DNA of 64,000 nt from Calendula officinalis (taxonomy: Eukaryota; Streptophyta; Magnoliopsida; Asterales; Asteraceae), in NCBI GenBank assembly GCA_963853835.1, contig OY970824.1, forward strand, positions 4,903,001 to 4,967,000, read 5' to 3'. Within the stretch, counting starts at the first letter, position 1. The number at the start of each line of letters is the position of its first letter. Positions 28,686-41,200 of this stretch are shown piece by piece. Under the pieces are notes generated by a model. It did not search any database. It was not told the DNA's origin and was given only the letters and a program-made list of their open reading frames with translations. Position numbers and translations under genes: made by a program.

Positions 28686-31600
28686 TCTACTTAAAAGCAT
28701 ATTATTAGTTAGGATTAATAGGTTTTTATTTTAGTTTTATCGACTTAAATCCATCATTATTACTGTATTACTTTTTTTATTTATTATCGCTTTTTATGGT
28801 CATGAATCAACGTTTTTGAAGCACATTTTGTTTGATATGAATATGTGTTGCCGAGGAAGATAATTATTGTAGAATAATTAGATTTCTTGAATTTTCATTA
28901 TGGACTAAAAATGACGTGGAGTGAAAACAAGATTATAAATGGATATTGTTGATATTTAGAATGTTTAGTACAATTTATTCTAAAATCATGTTGATTTAAA
29001 AAATATCATTAATTTAGTATTCAAATTGGTTCAACTCATAAACACAAATTTGAAAAAAAAAAAAAAAAAAAATTCATAAAATATTATACTAAAAGTGTCA
29101 AACAAACCCTGAATAAAATCTAGGTTTTTGAATTGACCAAAAAGTATTTGTTTCTCCGTATTTTAGGCTGCATAAAAAACAAAATAGTATACTTACATAA
29201 CACCAACAAAAAGTTGCTTTTGAGAAATATATATATATAAAAAAGCTTACTTTGTAGCTTTGAATACAAGTTTCTGTCTAAATATATGTATATTTTTTTA
29301 TCGAATTAATGCGTATACTCTTTAAGTCTTTAGCATGTAGTGGAGTATGATTGAAAGGACCCGTTTGGTAGTGGATTGTGCTTGTGATTAAAGCTAATAT
29401 CAACTATGAGGCCTTTGGAGTGGTGGTCTCGTTTTCCCAATAACAATCTTTCCTATTCATGTCTTCCACTCAATCGGTACCGGTTTGGTTGGTGCTTGAC
29501 AACGTGCCATCAAAGTGACCGTCGATGTTGAAACTTTGCACAATGAGTGCGAAACACGAGGCTATATGCATGCGATGACCATTTGTCGGTGTGTATTATG
29601 GTTATCTCACCGATCATTATAATGACCGTTTAGTGTTGGGGGATTTTAGGTAATACCATAAAGGGGTTAAGATTCTAAGTAATACCAACATTGGTTTTGC
29701 AAACCACAAGTGGTGACCTAATGGTTTCTTAGTAGCAAAAATTAAACTCTTGTACCGACGCGTGGCTATCTGCATAGTGCGTAGTCTCCTTGAGATTAAT
29801 CGGCTAGCTCGCATAGCATTTGGAAGATTGGGACCCAGATTACCAGAAAGAAAAAATATTGGTTTTGCAATCATTTAGGTCGTCGTTAACTTGTATATCA
29901 TGTCATATTTCTCGTGATGCATTTGATAGTTGTCTTCTTCTTGACATGTGTTATGGTTATATAAATGTCGTGATGCATATCGATCGAGTCTTTTGTTTTT
30001 GGCTCGTAATCTCTACAAAGTAGACAATTAATATCGTTGTGCGATTTTGACCACTATTTGTTGGGGTATAATTACTATTTAGATAGAGGTCAATGATACA
30101 TGGGCCTCTGTTAAGCTCAGTAGACCATAATAAAAGTCCCCACTAAGACTTTAAATGCGTTATATCGCGACATTGGCCTTATGCGGCCCAACATATATTA
30201 TGAAACGGCCTATTGAAGAAAGAGATCAATATCAAAAGTTGTGTTGTTTTCTGCAATCGTAATACTTTATTCTTTCTATTCATAAAATAATTAATACTTC
30301 GTATATAGAATCCACCAATTATTTTTACTAATCACATCCTTTGATTTGTACACGTTTGTTTTTTTTACATACAGGTTTATTTTTTGCATAAAAATTATTT
30401 ATGCGTCTATTTGTATATATGGAATTAGATGCAACAAGAAATAAATGAAACTGTTTATGGATATATTAAAAACTTTAAGAGATGAGCATATAAAAAAATG
30501 ATGTTTGATACTTTGATGCACCTTAAGACTGTAATACCCTAATTGTCTTATAATATATGACTATACAGATTATACTACCTAAAGACTGGACTATGCAAAT
30601 TGGATCCAGAATCAGACGGAACGAGCGGATTGGATCGGATCAGACCGAGCCAAACTATACTAATCCCGTTGAGGTTTGAATTTTCATGCAAAACCAGTTC
30701 CTGGTACAATCAGATCCAAAACAGAAAAAGTAATTTTTTTTTAAAACCCCGGTTCTCGGTTCGGTCAAAGACGCCAGTGGTTCGGTCATCAGCACGACCG
30801 AAATCATTTTCTCATTTCTCAATTCAGTCCGATCTCAAGCGGTTCACTTCAATTATTGAACCTTTCACGCAATAAAATTTTAAAAAAAGAGGGGGAAAAG
30901 TTGAAGTTTACATTTTTAGTGGTAACCTCACTAACAAAAGAAAAGGAATCAATGTGAATTGTTGAGCATTATAATTGTCTTTGTTTCTTTTTATAAAGCC
31001 AACTCTAAGCCCACCATATAAACTCGCTACTTTTCCTTTCTAAGTTCTCCTGGTCTTGGTTTTTCCAACAATAAATAAAAATAAATAGTTTAGATGAATA
31101 AAAGCAGTCACTATTGATTTGAAATTAAGGATCCATGCTTTGTATATGTAATATGACCTCTTAGGTTGACTCCAAGACTCCAACTTGAATGGATTCCAAT
31201 CGATTTTAGATTGGTTTATCTTTCGCATAATAAACGAATTTCAATCGAATTGCTAAAAACTGTATACACTCTCTAAAATAAACAGATAACTACTTCTATA
31301 TCAAAGTTGAGTTGTCTAAGTTCATCCATTAATAATGATATAGCAACCTAATATTATGATTCATGCTAGTAGTAAAACTTATGGTGAATATATAGGAGAA
31401 AATTTATCCAAGCCATGTGTCACATGATAAAAAAAAAATTAGGTTTGATTGTTAAGTTGTTAATTATTAGGTTGATGAGGAATGAATGGTTAAAAATATA
31501 ATGGGGGACATGACGTAAAGCTAAACATTGAGGAGCATTAAGTGGAAATTGGGATGCATAAAGTTTGTAATGGTGTGGCCAATGTTAAGTTGTTAACGGT

Positions 31601-32498
31601 GCGTTGGTTGGCTATCACCGACACTATTGGCATGACCCAGTCAGTTGACTGCGTCGGTTGTTTCATTCGATTTAGAGAAGTGTAAATAGGCGAGAGTTAA
31701 ACTAGTTTTTATGGGTATTGATATTTTGTGTGTCAGTTGAGTGTCAACTGAAATATCAGCTTAATATTGATTTGGTAACAAAATGAAATGTTAATATGTG
31801 TAACAGATTGGAAGCAGTACGAGTCAATGTTAGGGAATGGGCCATAGGGAGGGGCAACCCACCTTGCTAAGCAAACATATGTAATGAGTGACTCAACCAT
31901 ATAAAGTAATTCATCATACCTTGTGTTTTTTTCTCTTTTACCAAATACTTTATGAAATATCATTATTAAAGAATAGTAGTAGTTTTCGTTACAAATAATG
32001 ATAGGTTTGAGTTATTAACTTATTATGTATAGTACGGTTCTATGATGATTTGAGATCTGAATTTGTTTAATTTACATGTTCTCTATATTGTTAAAGACGA
32101 CATTATCAGTAAAACAATATTACCAGTGATATTTAAGGGTTCAATTCTTTCCTAAATAAACATTTATCAGATAGTCAGATGAAGGTTAAAAAACGGTCAT
32201 GATAATAGTTAGACTAAGTACATTACGAGAAGAAACCGGTCACTCCGAAGAGCCCATTATAACAAGAATACTGAAATAATTTTATATAAATCACATTCCT
32301 ATGCTATATATGGTGATGGACTAAAAATGCAAACTTTATAAATTAAGAGGCTGTTTACGTAAATTATAAAATATGTAGCTTCCTTCATTTCCCATCTTTT
32401 GTTACAGCACGAAAGTGATTCGGTTGGTTAAAAGTATTCCTACGATATTCGAACACAATCCATTATTTTTTCCTCAAATCTGCCCAAAATCTTTCTTC
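28686..32498. other. Intergenic, AT-rich, no gene recognised
   Basis: 3.8 kb between two genes on the same strand. Seen are homopolymer A/T runs, a moderately GC-rich patch at 29460-29880, a GGTTCGGTC-containing patch at 30600-30850 and a short piece at 31570-31670 vaguely like a PIF end. Short ORFs there lack coding character. Confidence 0.6.
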
Positions 32499-32844
32499 TT
32501 GTTGTTTGGGAAAGCTTATTTAAAATAGCTTTAGCTTATGAGCTTTTATAAGTTAATAAACTTTTTCTAAAAAAAGTGTTTGTTTTAGCTTATCTAAGGA
32601 TATTGTGAAATTACCAAACAGGATTTAGTGAATAAAAAGGTTGGGAGGAAAAGAAAAATAGATAAAATTAAGTGAGGGATAAAAATGTAAAACCATTGAT
32701 TTTCTTAAATAAGCCTTAATAATCCCAAGAGACCTTAAATAAGCTAATAAGCATAAACTCTTAAGCTCAACCAAACACTTAATTGGGCTTATTAAGCTTA
32801 GATAAGCTAACAAGCCACATAGATAAACTCTCCCAGACACCCCT
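32499..32844. mobile_element. hAT-type MITE, sibling of 22937
   Basis: The left GTTGTTTGGGAAAGCTTATT and right AACTCTCCCAGACACCCC ends and interior words match the 22937 copy. It ends about 100 bases upstream of the aspartic protease TATA box and could therefore affect that promoter. Confidence 0.65.
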
Positions 32845-32943
32845 AAGTCTTTAACCCCCAAATTCTCTCAACCAAAGAATCAATCCCTCATTGATTTCGG
32901 CCACCCTTCATCTCTTCAATCTTTTTTTTACAAAAACACCATG

Positions 32944-32951
32944 TATATAAA
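32944..32951 (+). promoter_or_regulatory. TATA box of the aspartic protease gene
   Basis: TATATAAA lies 87 bases upstream of the chosen ATG at 33031. Confidence 0.6.
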
Positions 32952-33030
32952 CACACGATTTCATCGATTCATTGATGCACTCTAACTGTTCGATAAAAGT
33001 CCTGAGAGAGTGAACCAGGGGATAGAAGGA

Positions 33031-36000
33031 ATGCGTGCTTATTTTCTTGCCGGAAATCCGGTGATCTTGACCTTAGAGTGTACTGCCGTCGCCGTATTAT
33101 TGCAAACGGTATTTGTTCTTAGTGGGTTTCCGACGAGTTTTACGCTGGAGAGGGCGTTTCCGGCGAACCATGTTGTTGAATTGAATGAACTCAAAATTAT
33201 TGATAGCTTACGTCACCCAAGAATCTTGCAGCAGCAGCAACAGTCTTCTGTAGCAAGTGTTGTTGATTTCCCTGTTCAAGGAACTTATGATCCTTATCGT
33301 GTTGGGTAAATTTCTTGATTTAATTTATCTTTTCTCTGTAAATTAATCCAATTAAATTAAACAACTGTATATCTTCTGCAATTTGAAGTTGCTTCGTATT
33401 GAAGCTGCGTTCTTTTCATAATTCCATTATCATTAGTTGCCCCAATTGCAAACCAAAAGGGAAAAAGATTCTAGCATTATTTTATTATTTTAATTTTACT
33501 ATTTATTAAAATTAATTTGACTGTGTAGGCTTTATTTTACAAGAATTCAATTGGGCTCACCCCCAAAGGAATATTACGTACAAATCGATACTGGAAGTGA
33601 TGTATTATGGGTCAGTTGCAATCAATGCGACGGTTGCCCTAGATCGAGTGGACTTCAAGTACTAATTTTAACCATTTTCTCATTATTACTATAATAATTC
33701 TTGAATAATATGATTCTATTTAATTCAATTTGATTAAATAAAGTATCATTTATTCTCCAATCAACAGCTTCCGATTCAATTTTACGATCCATCAAGTTCA
33801 TCAACAGCTTCTTTGATCTCGTGTTCAGATCAACGATGTTCTTTAGGAACACAATCTTCTGATTCGAGCTGTTCGGGTTCAAATAATCAGTGTGGTTATA
33901 CATTTCAGTATGGTGATGGTAGTGGGACTTCTGGTTATTATGTATCTGATCAAATTCGTTTAGATACAATTGTTGGGGATTCAACTTCATCAAATGCATC
34001 AGCATCTATTGTTTTTGGGTCAGTTATTAACAAGTTTGCAATTAGGGTTATTTACCAAATTACTTTGTTATTTTGGTATTTTTCCCTTGCAATTATCCAT
34101 CAACCAATTTGCGATTTCTTGTAAAACCTTGTTGACCTTTTGACTTTTTGACTTATGAAACAGATGTAGTACATCTCAAACCGGAGATTTGACCAAGTCT
34201 GACCGGGCAGTTGATGGAATCTTTGGATTTGGTCAGCAGGGCTTATCGGTAATTGCACAACTTTCTGCACAAGGGGTAGCACCAGATGCATTTTCACATT
34301 GTCTTGTTGGAAATGGTGCGGGTGGTGGTATTTTGGTTTTAGGTCAAATAATCGAGCCAAACATGGTGTATACTCCACTTATTCCTTCACAGTAAGTTTT
34401 TTATTTATCAGAATTGAATTGACCATTATGCCCCTGATAGAAACCGGGTGGTTAATTTCATTACATATTGTTATTTTAATGAATCGAAAGATATGCATGT
34501 CAAAAGCTATGATTTTTAACCTTTTTTGGATAAAACATTTTGTGGGTATGCTACGGTTTGACCATTATGCCCCTGATAGACACCTATTCATTAATGAAAT
34601 TTATGCTATTAGCTCAAATAACCAAGAATCTTTAACAAATTTATCTACATATGGTCATTTTAATGAACCCAAAGGAACCTATGTCAAAAGCTGTTATTTT
34701 TAACCTTTTATGGTTAAAACATTTTATGGGTATGTTACAATTTGACCATTACGCCCATCATATACACATTAACATTTAACATGATGTTTTCAGGCCACAT
34801 TACAACTTGAATCTACAGAGTATTTCCGTCAATGGACAAACATTATCCATTGATCCATCAATGTTTGCAACATCAGGCAGCCGAGGAGGAACAATAATTG
34901 ATTCCGGAACTACCCTTGCATACCTTGCAGAAGAAGCTTATGATCCTTTTGTGGATGCCGTAAGTTCAAAAGGGCAATTTTGTCCAATTCATTATAAATT
35001 TAAAACTCACACTCTAACCATTTGTTAGTGAACACTTGCAGATTACACAGTCTGTTTCACAATCTGTCCGGCCTCTTATATCGAAGGGAAATCGGTGTTA
35101 TCTAGTTACCTCCAGGTTTTGTTTTATTTTATTTCCCAAAGTTTTATTAATGATCGTTTATTTTCTTATGAAAATAATATGGGAATTTTAATAAAATTTC
35201 AGTACGCCCGACATATTTCCTACAGTAAGCTTGAACTTTGCTGGTGGTGCTTCAATGGTTTTAAGGCCCCAGGATTATCTACTACAACAAAACTCGGTGG
35301 TAAATTTTACATTATACCACCAAAGATCCCAAATTTGACAATGTGAAGTTTATCTAATATTAAACTTTCACTCCTATATTTTTCAAATAATAAACTTTCG
35401 CTCTAAAATTTGTCAAAATATTAGCTATATTTTGGTCGCTAAATTTGTCATTAACATTCACTCCCATATTTGTCAAAAATTAAAATTTTAATCCTAAATT
35501 TTTGAAAATTTGTCAAAAATTGAAACTTCGCTCCTTTCAGTTAGCGATGAAATTAATTGTTGATACAACACGTTGTCAAATTAATTGTTTTAGAAGTTGA
35601 CTACAAGTCTAATTGCATAAGACCAGTATAATGTTTTATTATTATTTTGGTTTAATTGTATAAAGTAAAAGAAAATCCGGATCTTGGTTTATAGGGTGGA
35701 GCTGCAGTGTGGTGCATAGGCTTTCAGAAAATTCGAGGTCAAGGAATTACCATTTTAGGAGGTATAAGCCTCTCATTTCTCTTTCTATGGTTTTAAAATT
35801 TTAAATTATTTTGATTGAATTTATTACTAATTAAATTCGTTATGAACGATGCAGATCTTGTATTAAAAGACAAGATTGTTGTTTATGATCTGGGTGGTCA
35901 ACGTATTGGTTGGGCAAATTATGATTGTAAGTCTATTAGCTTATATTTTGTTTAGTTGACTCTGAAAAGTCAAACATGTATTGATTATAGAAAGCAACTT

Positions 36001-36225
36001 ATTTTACTTTAAAAATTCAAGATTGGGCAAATGATGATTTATAGAATTTGTTTGATGATATTGTTAGGTACTTCATCTGTAAATGTGTCAACCAGCTCGA
36101 GTGGTGGTAGAAGTGAATATGTGAATGCTGGTCAAATCAGTGGTGGCAATTCATTGCAAAACGCATGTTACAAGATGATTTTAATTGTTGTGCTACAATT
36201 ATGTGTAATTGTTGGTTTTTCATAG
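33031..36225 (+). CDS. A1 family aspartic protease (plant aspartic proteinase 36/39-like), 10 exons, 505 aa
   Basis: Exons: 33031-33305, 33529-33658, 33768-34018, 34164-34391, 34794-34959, 35042-35115, 35203-35299, 35695-35761, 35855-35926, 36068-36225. Every junction is GT-AG and the frame closes at 506 codons including the stop. The ATG at 33031 was chosen because upstream in-frame sequence has only a GTG. Residues about 10-35 are hydrophobic (signal peptide or anchor). Both catalytic motifs are present: IDTGSDVLWVSC (Asp about 112) and IIDSGTTLAYL (Asp about 331), plus FGYGDGSGTSGYY-like flap residues and several paired cysteines. The C-terminus ends in a hydrophobic tail (MILIVVLQLCVIVGFS) after a Ser-rich section, the pattern of a GPI-anchor signal, as in Arabidopsis A36 and A39 of pollen and ovules. 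It lacks the plant-specific insert of typical phytepsins. Substrate is not predictable. Confidence 0.95.
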
Positions 36226-37065
36226 CAGATAGTAAACTCAGTTTCTAATTGTAGAGATGTTTTTTTTTTTTTGTGTCTTTGTATGTGTAGTCAAAAAAGG
36301 GAATTGTCTAGTAATATTATTTTATGCAACAAGAAATAGGCTAATTGTAATAGAGATTTATACATGAATACGTATTTGTATGTTGTATGCATTTGTATAC
36401 GAAGAACTACGTGTCTGTCTAAGCACCACTCCACACATTGCTGTTTAATGGGGTCAAAAACTACTTGTTTTGATTATTATTATCCAATTTCATTTCAAAG
36501 CCTGCGGTTTCGGTAATGGAGATTTCTAGCTTTGTACGCTACTAGCATTAACTTACACTAAGGGTGACCTTGGTCTAGAAACCAAACTGAAACCGAAAAT
36601 GATGGTTTTTGAACTTTTCTGTTTTGGTTTGATTTTGTTTCGGTTCATTTTTTTTAGCTTAAATGTTGATCCCTATCCCATGACCGAACCAAAACCAAAA
36701 ATGATAGAATTCTGAAAACTAAAACCTTCAGTTTTTGGGACAAAGGCTCACCCGTATTATCCACAGTTCAAGGTACAAGATAAAAAATATAACGTATAAG
36801 AACACACAAAATAACAGGAATAATGCAAAGAAGGTAACAATACCTATGTTTTCAAATTGAAAGCCATAATGGTCAAAAGCATAACATGTTAAAGTAAAAG
36901 CTCTAAGGAATGCTTTTTGCTTTGCATTGTACTATTATTTACATCATCTGTATGGGAATGGAAACAAAAAACCCACAGTGAAAACCAAAAGTCAACAAGT
37001 CAACCACCATAAACCATTAGTTTTTTTTAACTTCAAAAGAACATACTAACCCAACCCGACACACC
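36226..37065. other. Intergenic region between convergent genes
   Basis: 840 bases between the 3' ends of the aspartic protease and AGO genes. It should hold both 3' UTRs. Pieces at 36550-36740 (AACCAAACTGAAACCGAAAA and ACCGAACCAAAACCAAAAAT) look like degraded MITE ends. No gene seen. Confidence 0.6.
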
Positions 37066-38133
37066 TCAACAGTAGAACATGACACTTTTGACATTGTCAT
37101 GAATCACGGGCAATGCCCTCACGTCAGCAACCCTGTCCCTTGTTGCACGTGGGCCCCGTGAACCACTGTCAGAAAAATCTCCTTCCACATAGTAACGAGC
37201 CCTAAATGCAGCCAAATGTGCATAGTATGCAGGTGGAACTGCAAACACACAATTACAAATGTTTTTTATTTAATAACAGATAAAAAGGACAAATAACAAA
37301 CAACAAACATGGACAGCGTACCTATTGAAACAGATCTGGTACACCTTGCATACCTGATATTTAAGGAAGAAAAAAAGAAACAGACTAGTTTTATGATGAT
37401 TTTTTTAAATTATAAATAGATAAAAAGATGGTTAGTTAGTTAGTTAAATTACGTGTAGCACAAACTGTTGGTGAGCATTTGCAGTCCATCTGCTGTGAAC
37501 TTGTTTTCATCATACAACATATGGTAGTGTGTTGGCCGGCTAGTTCCCTGCAAATTATGCATTGAAAATATGTAAAAATATGCTAAATATATAATTCTTA
37601 TTTATTATTTAAAGAAAAGAAATATGAACAATTTATTGATTCACACCTGAATTCCAGCATGACTACATAGATAAAAATCAAACTCAGTTGGGTGACAAAT
37701 CTTGGTATCCACAACAGTTCCTAACAAATTTAATCCAATAAAAATACATTAGAAAAAAAAAATCAATTCAGTATATATATGTATAATAAGACAACTAACT
37801 AACCTGGAAGAATATTTCCACTTCTGTCGGTAGAATTACGGTCACCATGTTTAGCAGGGAAGAAACGAGTGTGGTGCCTTTTTTGAACAACAATAAATGT
37901 GACAGGTGGCATATAGTTCTCCTCCAGTGATATACACGCCTAAAACATAAACAAAATCGCACATTTTAAAACCACCAATTTTTTTAAATCCAAAAAATTA
38001 CACAAATTAATAATTATTAAAAATAATTACCTTCCGGATTTTGTCCATTTCACTCATCAGAACCTCATTAAACTGGCCTTCACTAACTCCATCTCTGTAA
38101 TCGCAGAAAATATAATTAGAAAAGATGATAATG

Positions 38134-38206
<73 letters not shown>

Positions 38207-41200
38207 GAATAATAAGAATAATAAGAATAATAAGAATAATAAGAATAAGAATAAGAAATAATAATAATAAGAATAACAATAAGAATAACAATAAGAATAA
38301 GAATAACAATAACAGTAACAATAACAATAACAATAACAATAACAATAACAATAATAATAATAATAATAATAATAATTGTCCTACCTGTAGAATATGATGC
38401 GGTGAGGTTTATGTCCAGTTGATTTCTTAAAAGATATCAAAAGCTCCCTACAAAAACATGAATCCAATTAGTGTGTACTTAATTGAAGACCAAAAGATAA
38501 TTTTTTTAAAGAAATTATTGATCTACCTAATTAAGCCACCATGAATCACACCCCTTTTAGAATCAGTTGAAGTCGTGTACAAATCTTGAATGATTTCTTG
38601 CCTATGTGGTTGTGCAGAAACCAAGGCTTTGTACTTTGAAATTTGGGGCCAATCCATTGAAGCCACAACCTGCAACACAATAAACGGGTCAAAAAAAAAT
38701 ATATAATACTGGTCAACCTCTTTTTGTCCACTTTTAATTTTGTAAGAATTAATGCATTAAATAAGAATATAAAAAACCATTTTCATTAAACTGAGTAACG
38801 CCATTTTAAGCATTTGAAAAACTTCAGTTGACTTTTCAGGTCACAATTCAGCAGCTTTAGTCAAATGGGTCAAAATGCAGCATCTATTAAAAAGGTAATA
38901 TAGATATATAAATTAAAAAAAAAAAAAACTTACAGCAGCAATTGAAGGGCTAGAATCTTCTCCTGGTTGTGGATGAGTGACATCAGCACCAAAGATTATA
39001 GTTGGTCGATCAGTTACATAAGGCAACCTACCATTCAGAGCTGCAGACAAGACACTGTTTCGGCCACCAACCTAATTATGTTACAAATAATTAGTAGTTA
39101 TTAAACAAACAAATAAATAAAATGTTGTTAATAACTTAATATACAAATAACATACCTTAACATTGATTTTTAAAGCAACATTCTCAAAATATTGTTTGCT
39201 GAGTTTCATTACGTGTTTTGGTTGGCAACATTGAGACACAATACCTAACTCAGTCTCACACACTCGTTTGATTTTCGCTGTTAAACAAAAGTAATGTATT
39301 AATATAATTGATAAAACAGTAAATATATGTAATAATTTAATTACCATATTGCCCTTTGGTTTCAGGAAGGATGACAAACAATAACTGGAGTTGGTTTCCT
39401 GGAGCAACCCTAGTTAATTGTTGGTTACATTGAGATTGAATATCAAACAGAGCTTTCTCAATGTTATGTGGTTGAGCAGAAAACATTCCAATCAGAGGTT
39501 GGGGATTAAAAACCTAAACAAAATTAACAAAGTGTTAACATTTTTATGTTTTTGCATTAATATTGTGGTAAAAGAGTTACATACCATTCCTTTGTTTTGA
39601 CACATTTGAACAAGCTCGTGACAAAATCGCCCAACAGCATCTTCTCTATGTCTTGAAAAATTGGCAATTGCCCAATAATTAACTGTTCCTCCATTAATCA
39701 TTTTCTACAAAAAATTATTAAAAAAATGAAAATATCAGATAGGTTGCTCCGATTATGAAATTTATCACTCGGTTGGCCGCGATAACCGCCTAGGCAGCCA
39801 CCTAGACCGATTTTTACAAGACTGAAAATTCTGATTAAAAAAGAAAATGAATAAAAATTCACCAGGTCAATCATGTTCCATTGACCAACAGATGGGCTAA
39901 TCTCAGACGAACCATGATATTTGAGCTGAAAGTGTTAGAAAAAATAAATCAAATTTAATAATTAATACAAATATAAAAAAGAAGATGAAAAAAGTGAGTA
40001 TTATTACAGGTGGCGGTGGAAGAACACGAGCATCAATTGAAGTAAGCTGTTCTCTCACACGCATGCCAAAGTCGTTGCTCACAAGAGGATCATTGTTGTA
40101 CTTGTTACTCTGCATGGTCTACAAAAAGAATAATAAAAGAAATTAATATTTATAATTATTATAAACAAACATATACAATTAGTATATAAGTTGAGCAAAT
40201 ACAAACCCTCATGATACTGTCTTCCCTATCCTTTGGACGTTGACATGTGGCCTTTAGAAAGTTAGTTACTTGTTTTTCATTAAGCTTCAGTGGAAATCTT
40301 TGACCACCAGCAAGCCAACAAATCTATAAATTATACAAAGTAAAACACCAGCAAAAGTGACAGTTACTAAAATAATCAACTAAAATAAGCAAAGAAAAGT
40401 TTTTTTTTCTCTTGGGATTTGAATATAAGAATGTGGTTTTTATAAGATATACAATATGTTTAAAATAATAAAAATGTTTTTAGTTAACCTCCATTGGCAG
40501 ATACGTAGGCTTAGCATCAGTGCCTGCTTGAATTGCAGGAAGAATCAGAAAACGTAGCTGAATGTTGTATTTTTCTCTATAATACTGAACCACTGTTTTC
40601 GTAGCACCGGTTTCATCCACAAAACTATAAAAGAAATTATCAAGAAAACAAGTGTAACAGAATATCAAAGGTACAATTTCATAAAAAATAAATATAATAT
40701 AAAATAAAATTGCAAACTCACGTTAGTTGGTTTAGTGGTTGAACGGTTAGTCCTTGAACCTTGTAACGCCTCAAGTAATCTTGTCGCCTAACTTCAACTC
40801 TTACCCCTCTCAATGCTCTCTTCACCTGAAAATTACAATTACAAATAAGAAAATAATTACAAAATTCACTAGTTTACATGATTAAGTTAGTTTAATCTGT
40901 TGAATACCCTAATACGGTCTTGGTCTGAAAGTGATCTTGATATATCTTTGCCAAGATATTCACCAACAAAATCAGATACCAGCCTTGGTTCATAAAAAGC
41001 CCTAGCAGACATATCTGCATATATAGATTATATTAAAAAAAGATTAAATGATTTTTTAATTCAATGATAATCACAATTTCACAACAAACAGAAGAATTTT
41101 AATCATTAGAAACATACCAATATTGAGTGATAACCCCATTTGAGTTGGTCTTAAACTCTGGTAAAAACCTTTCCAGTATTCAACTCCGTCCCCAAGAACA

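Noticed and set aside
31570..31680. Possible PIF/Harbinger terminus
   Set aside because: Words such as GGTGTGGCCAATG, ATTGGCATGACC and CAGTCAGTTGACTGCGTC recall the PIF 3' region, but no ends or target duplication could be defined.
33655..34378. Minus-strand ORFs across the aspartic protease
   Set aside because: Antisense to phased exons carrying protease sequence; no independent support.
38007..38397. Poly-Ile and poly-Asn ORFs
   Set aside because: They arise from the trinucleotide microsatellite in an AGO5 intron.
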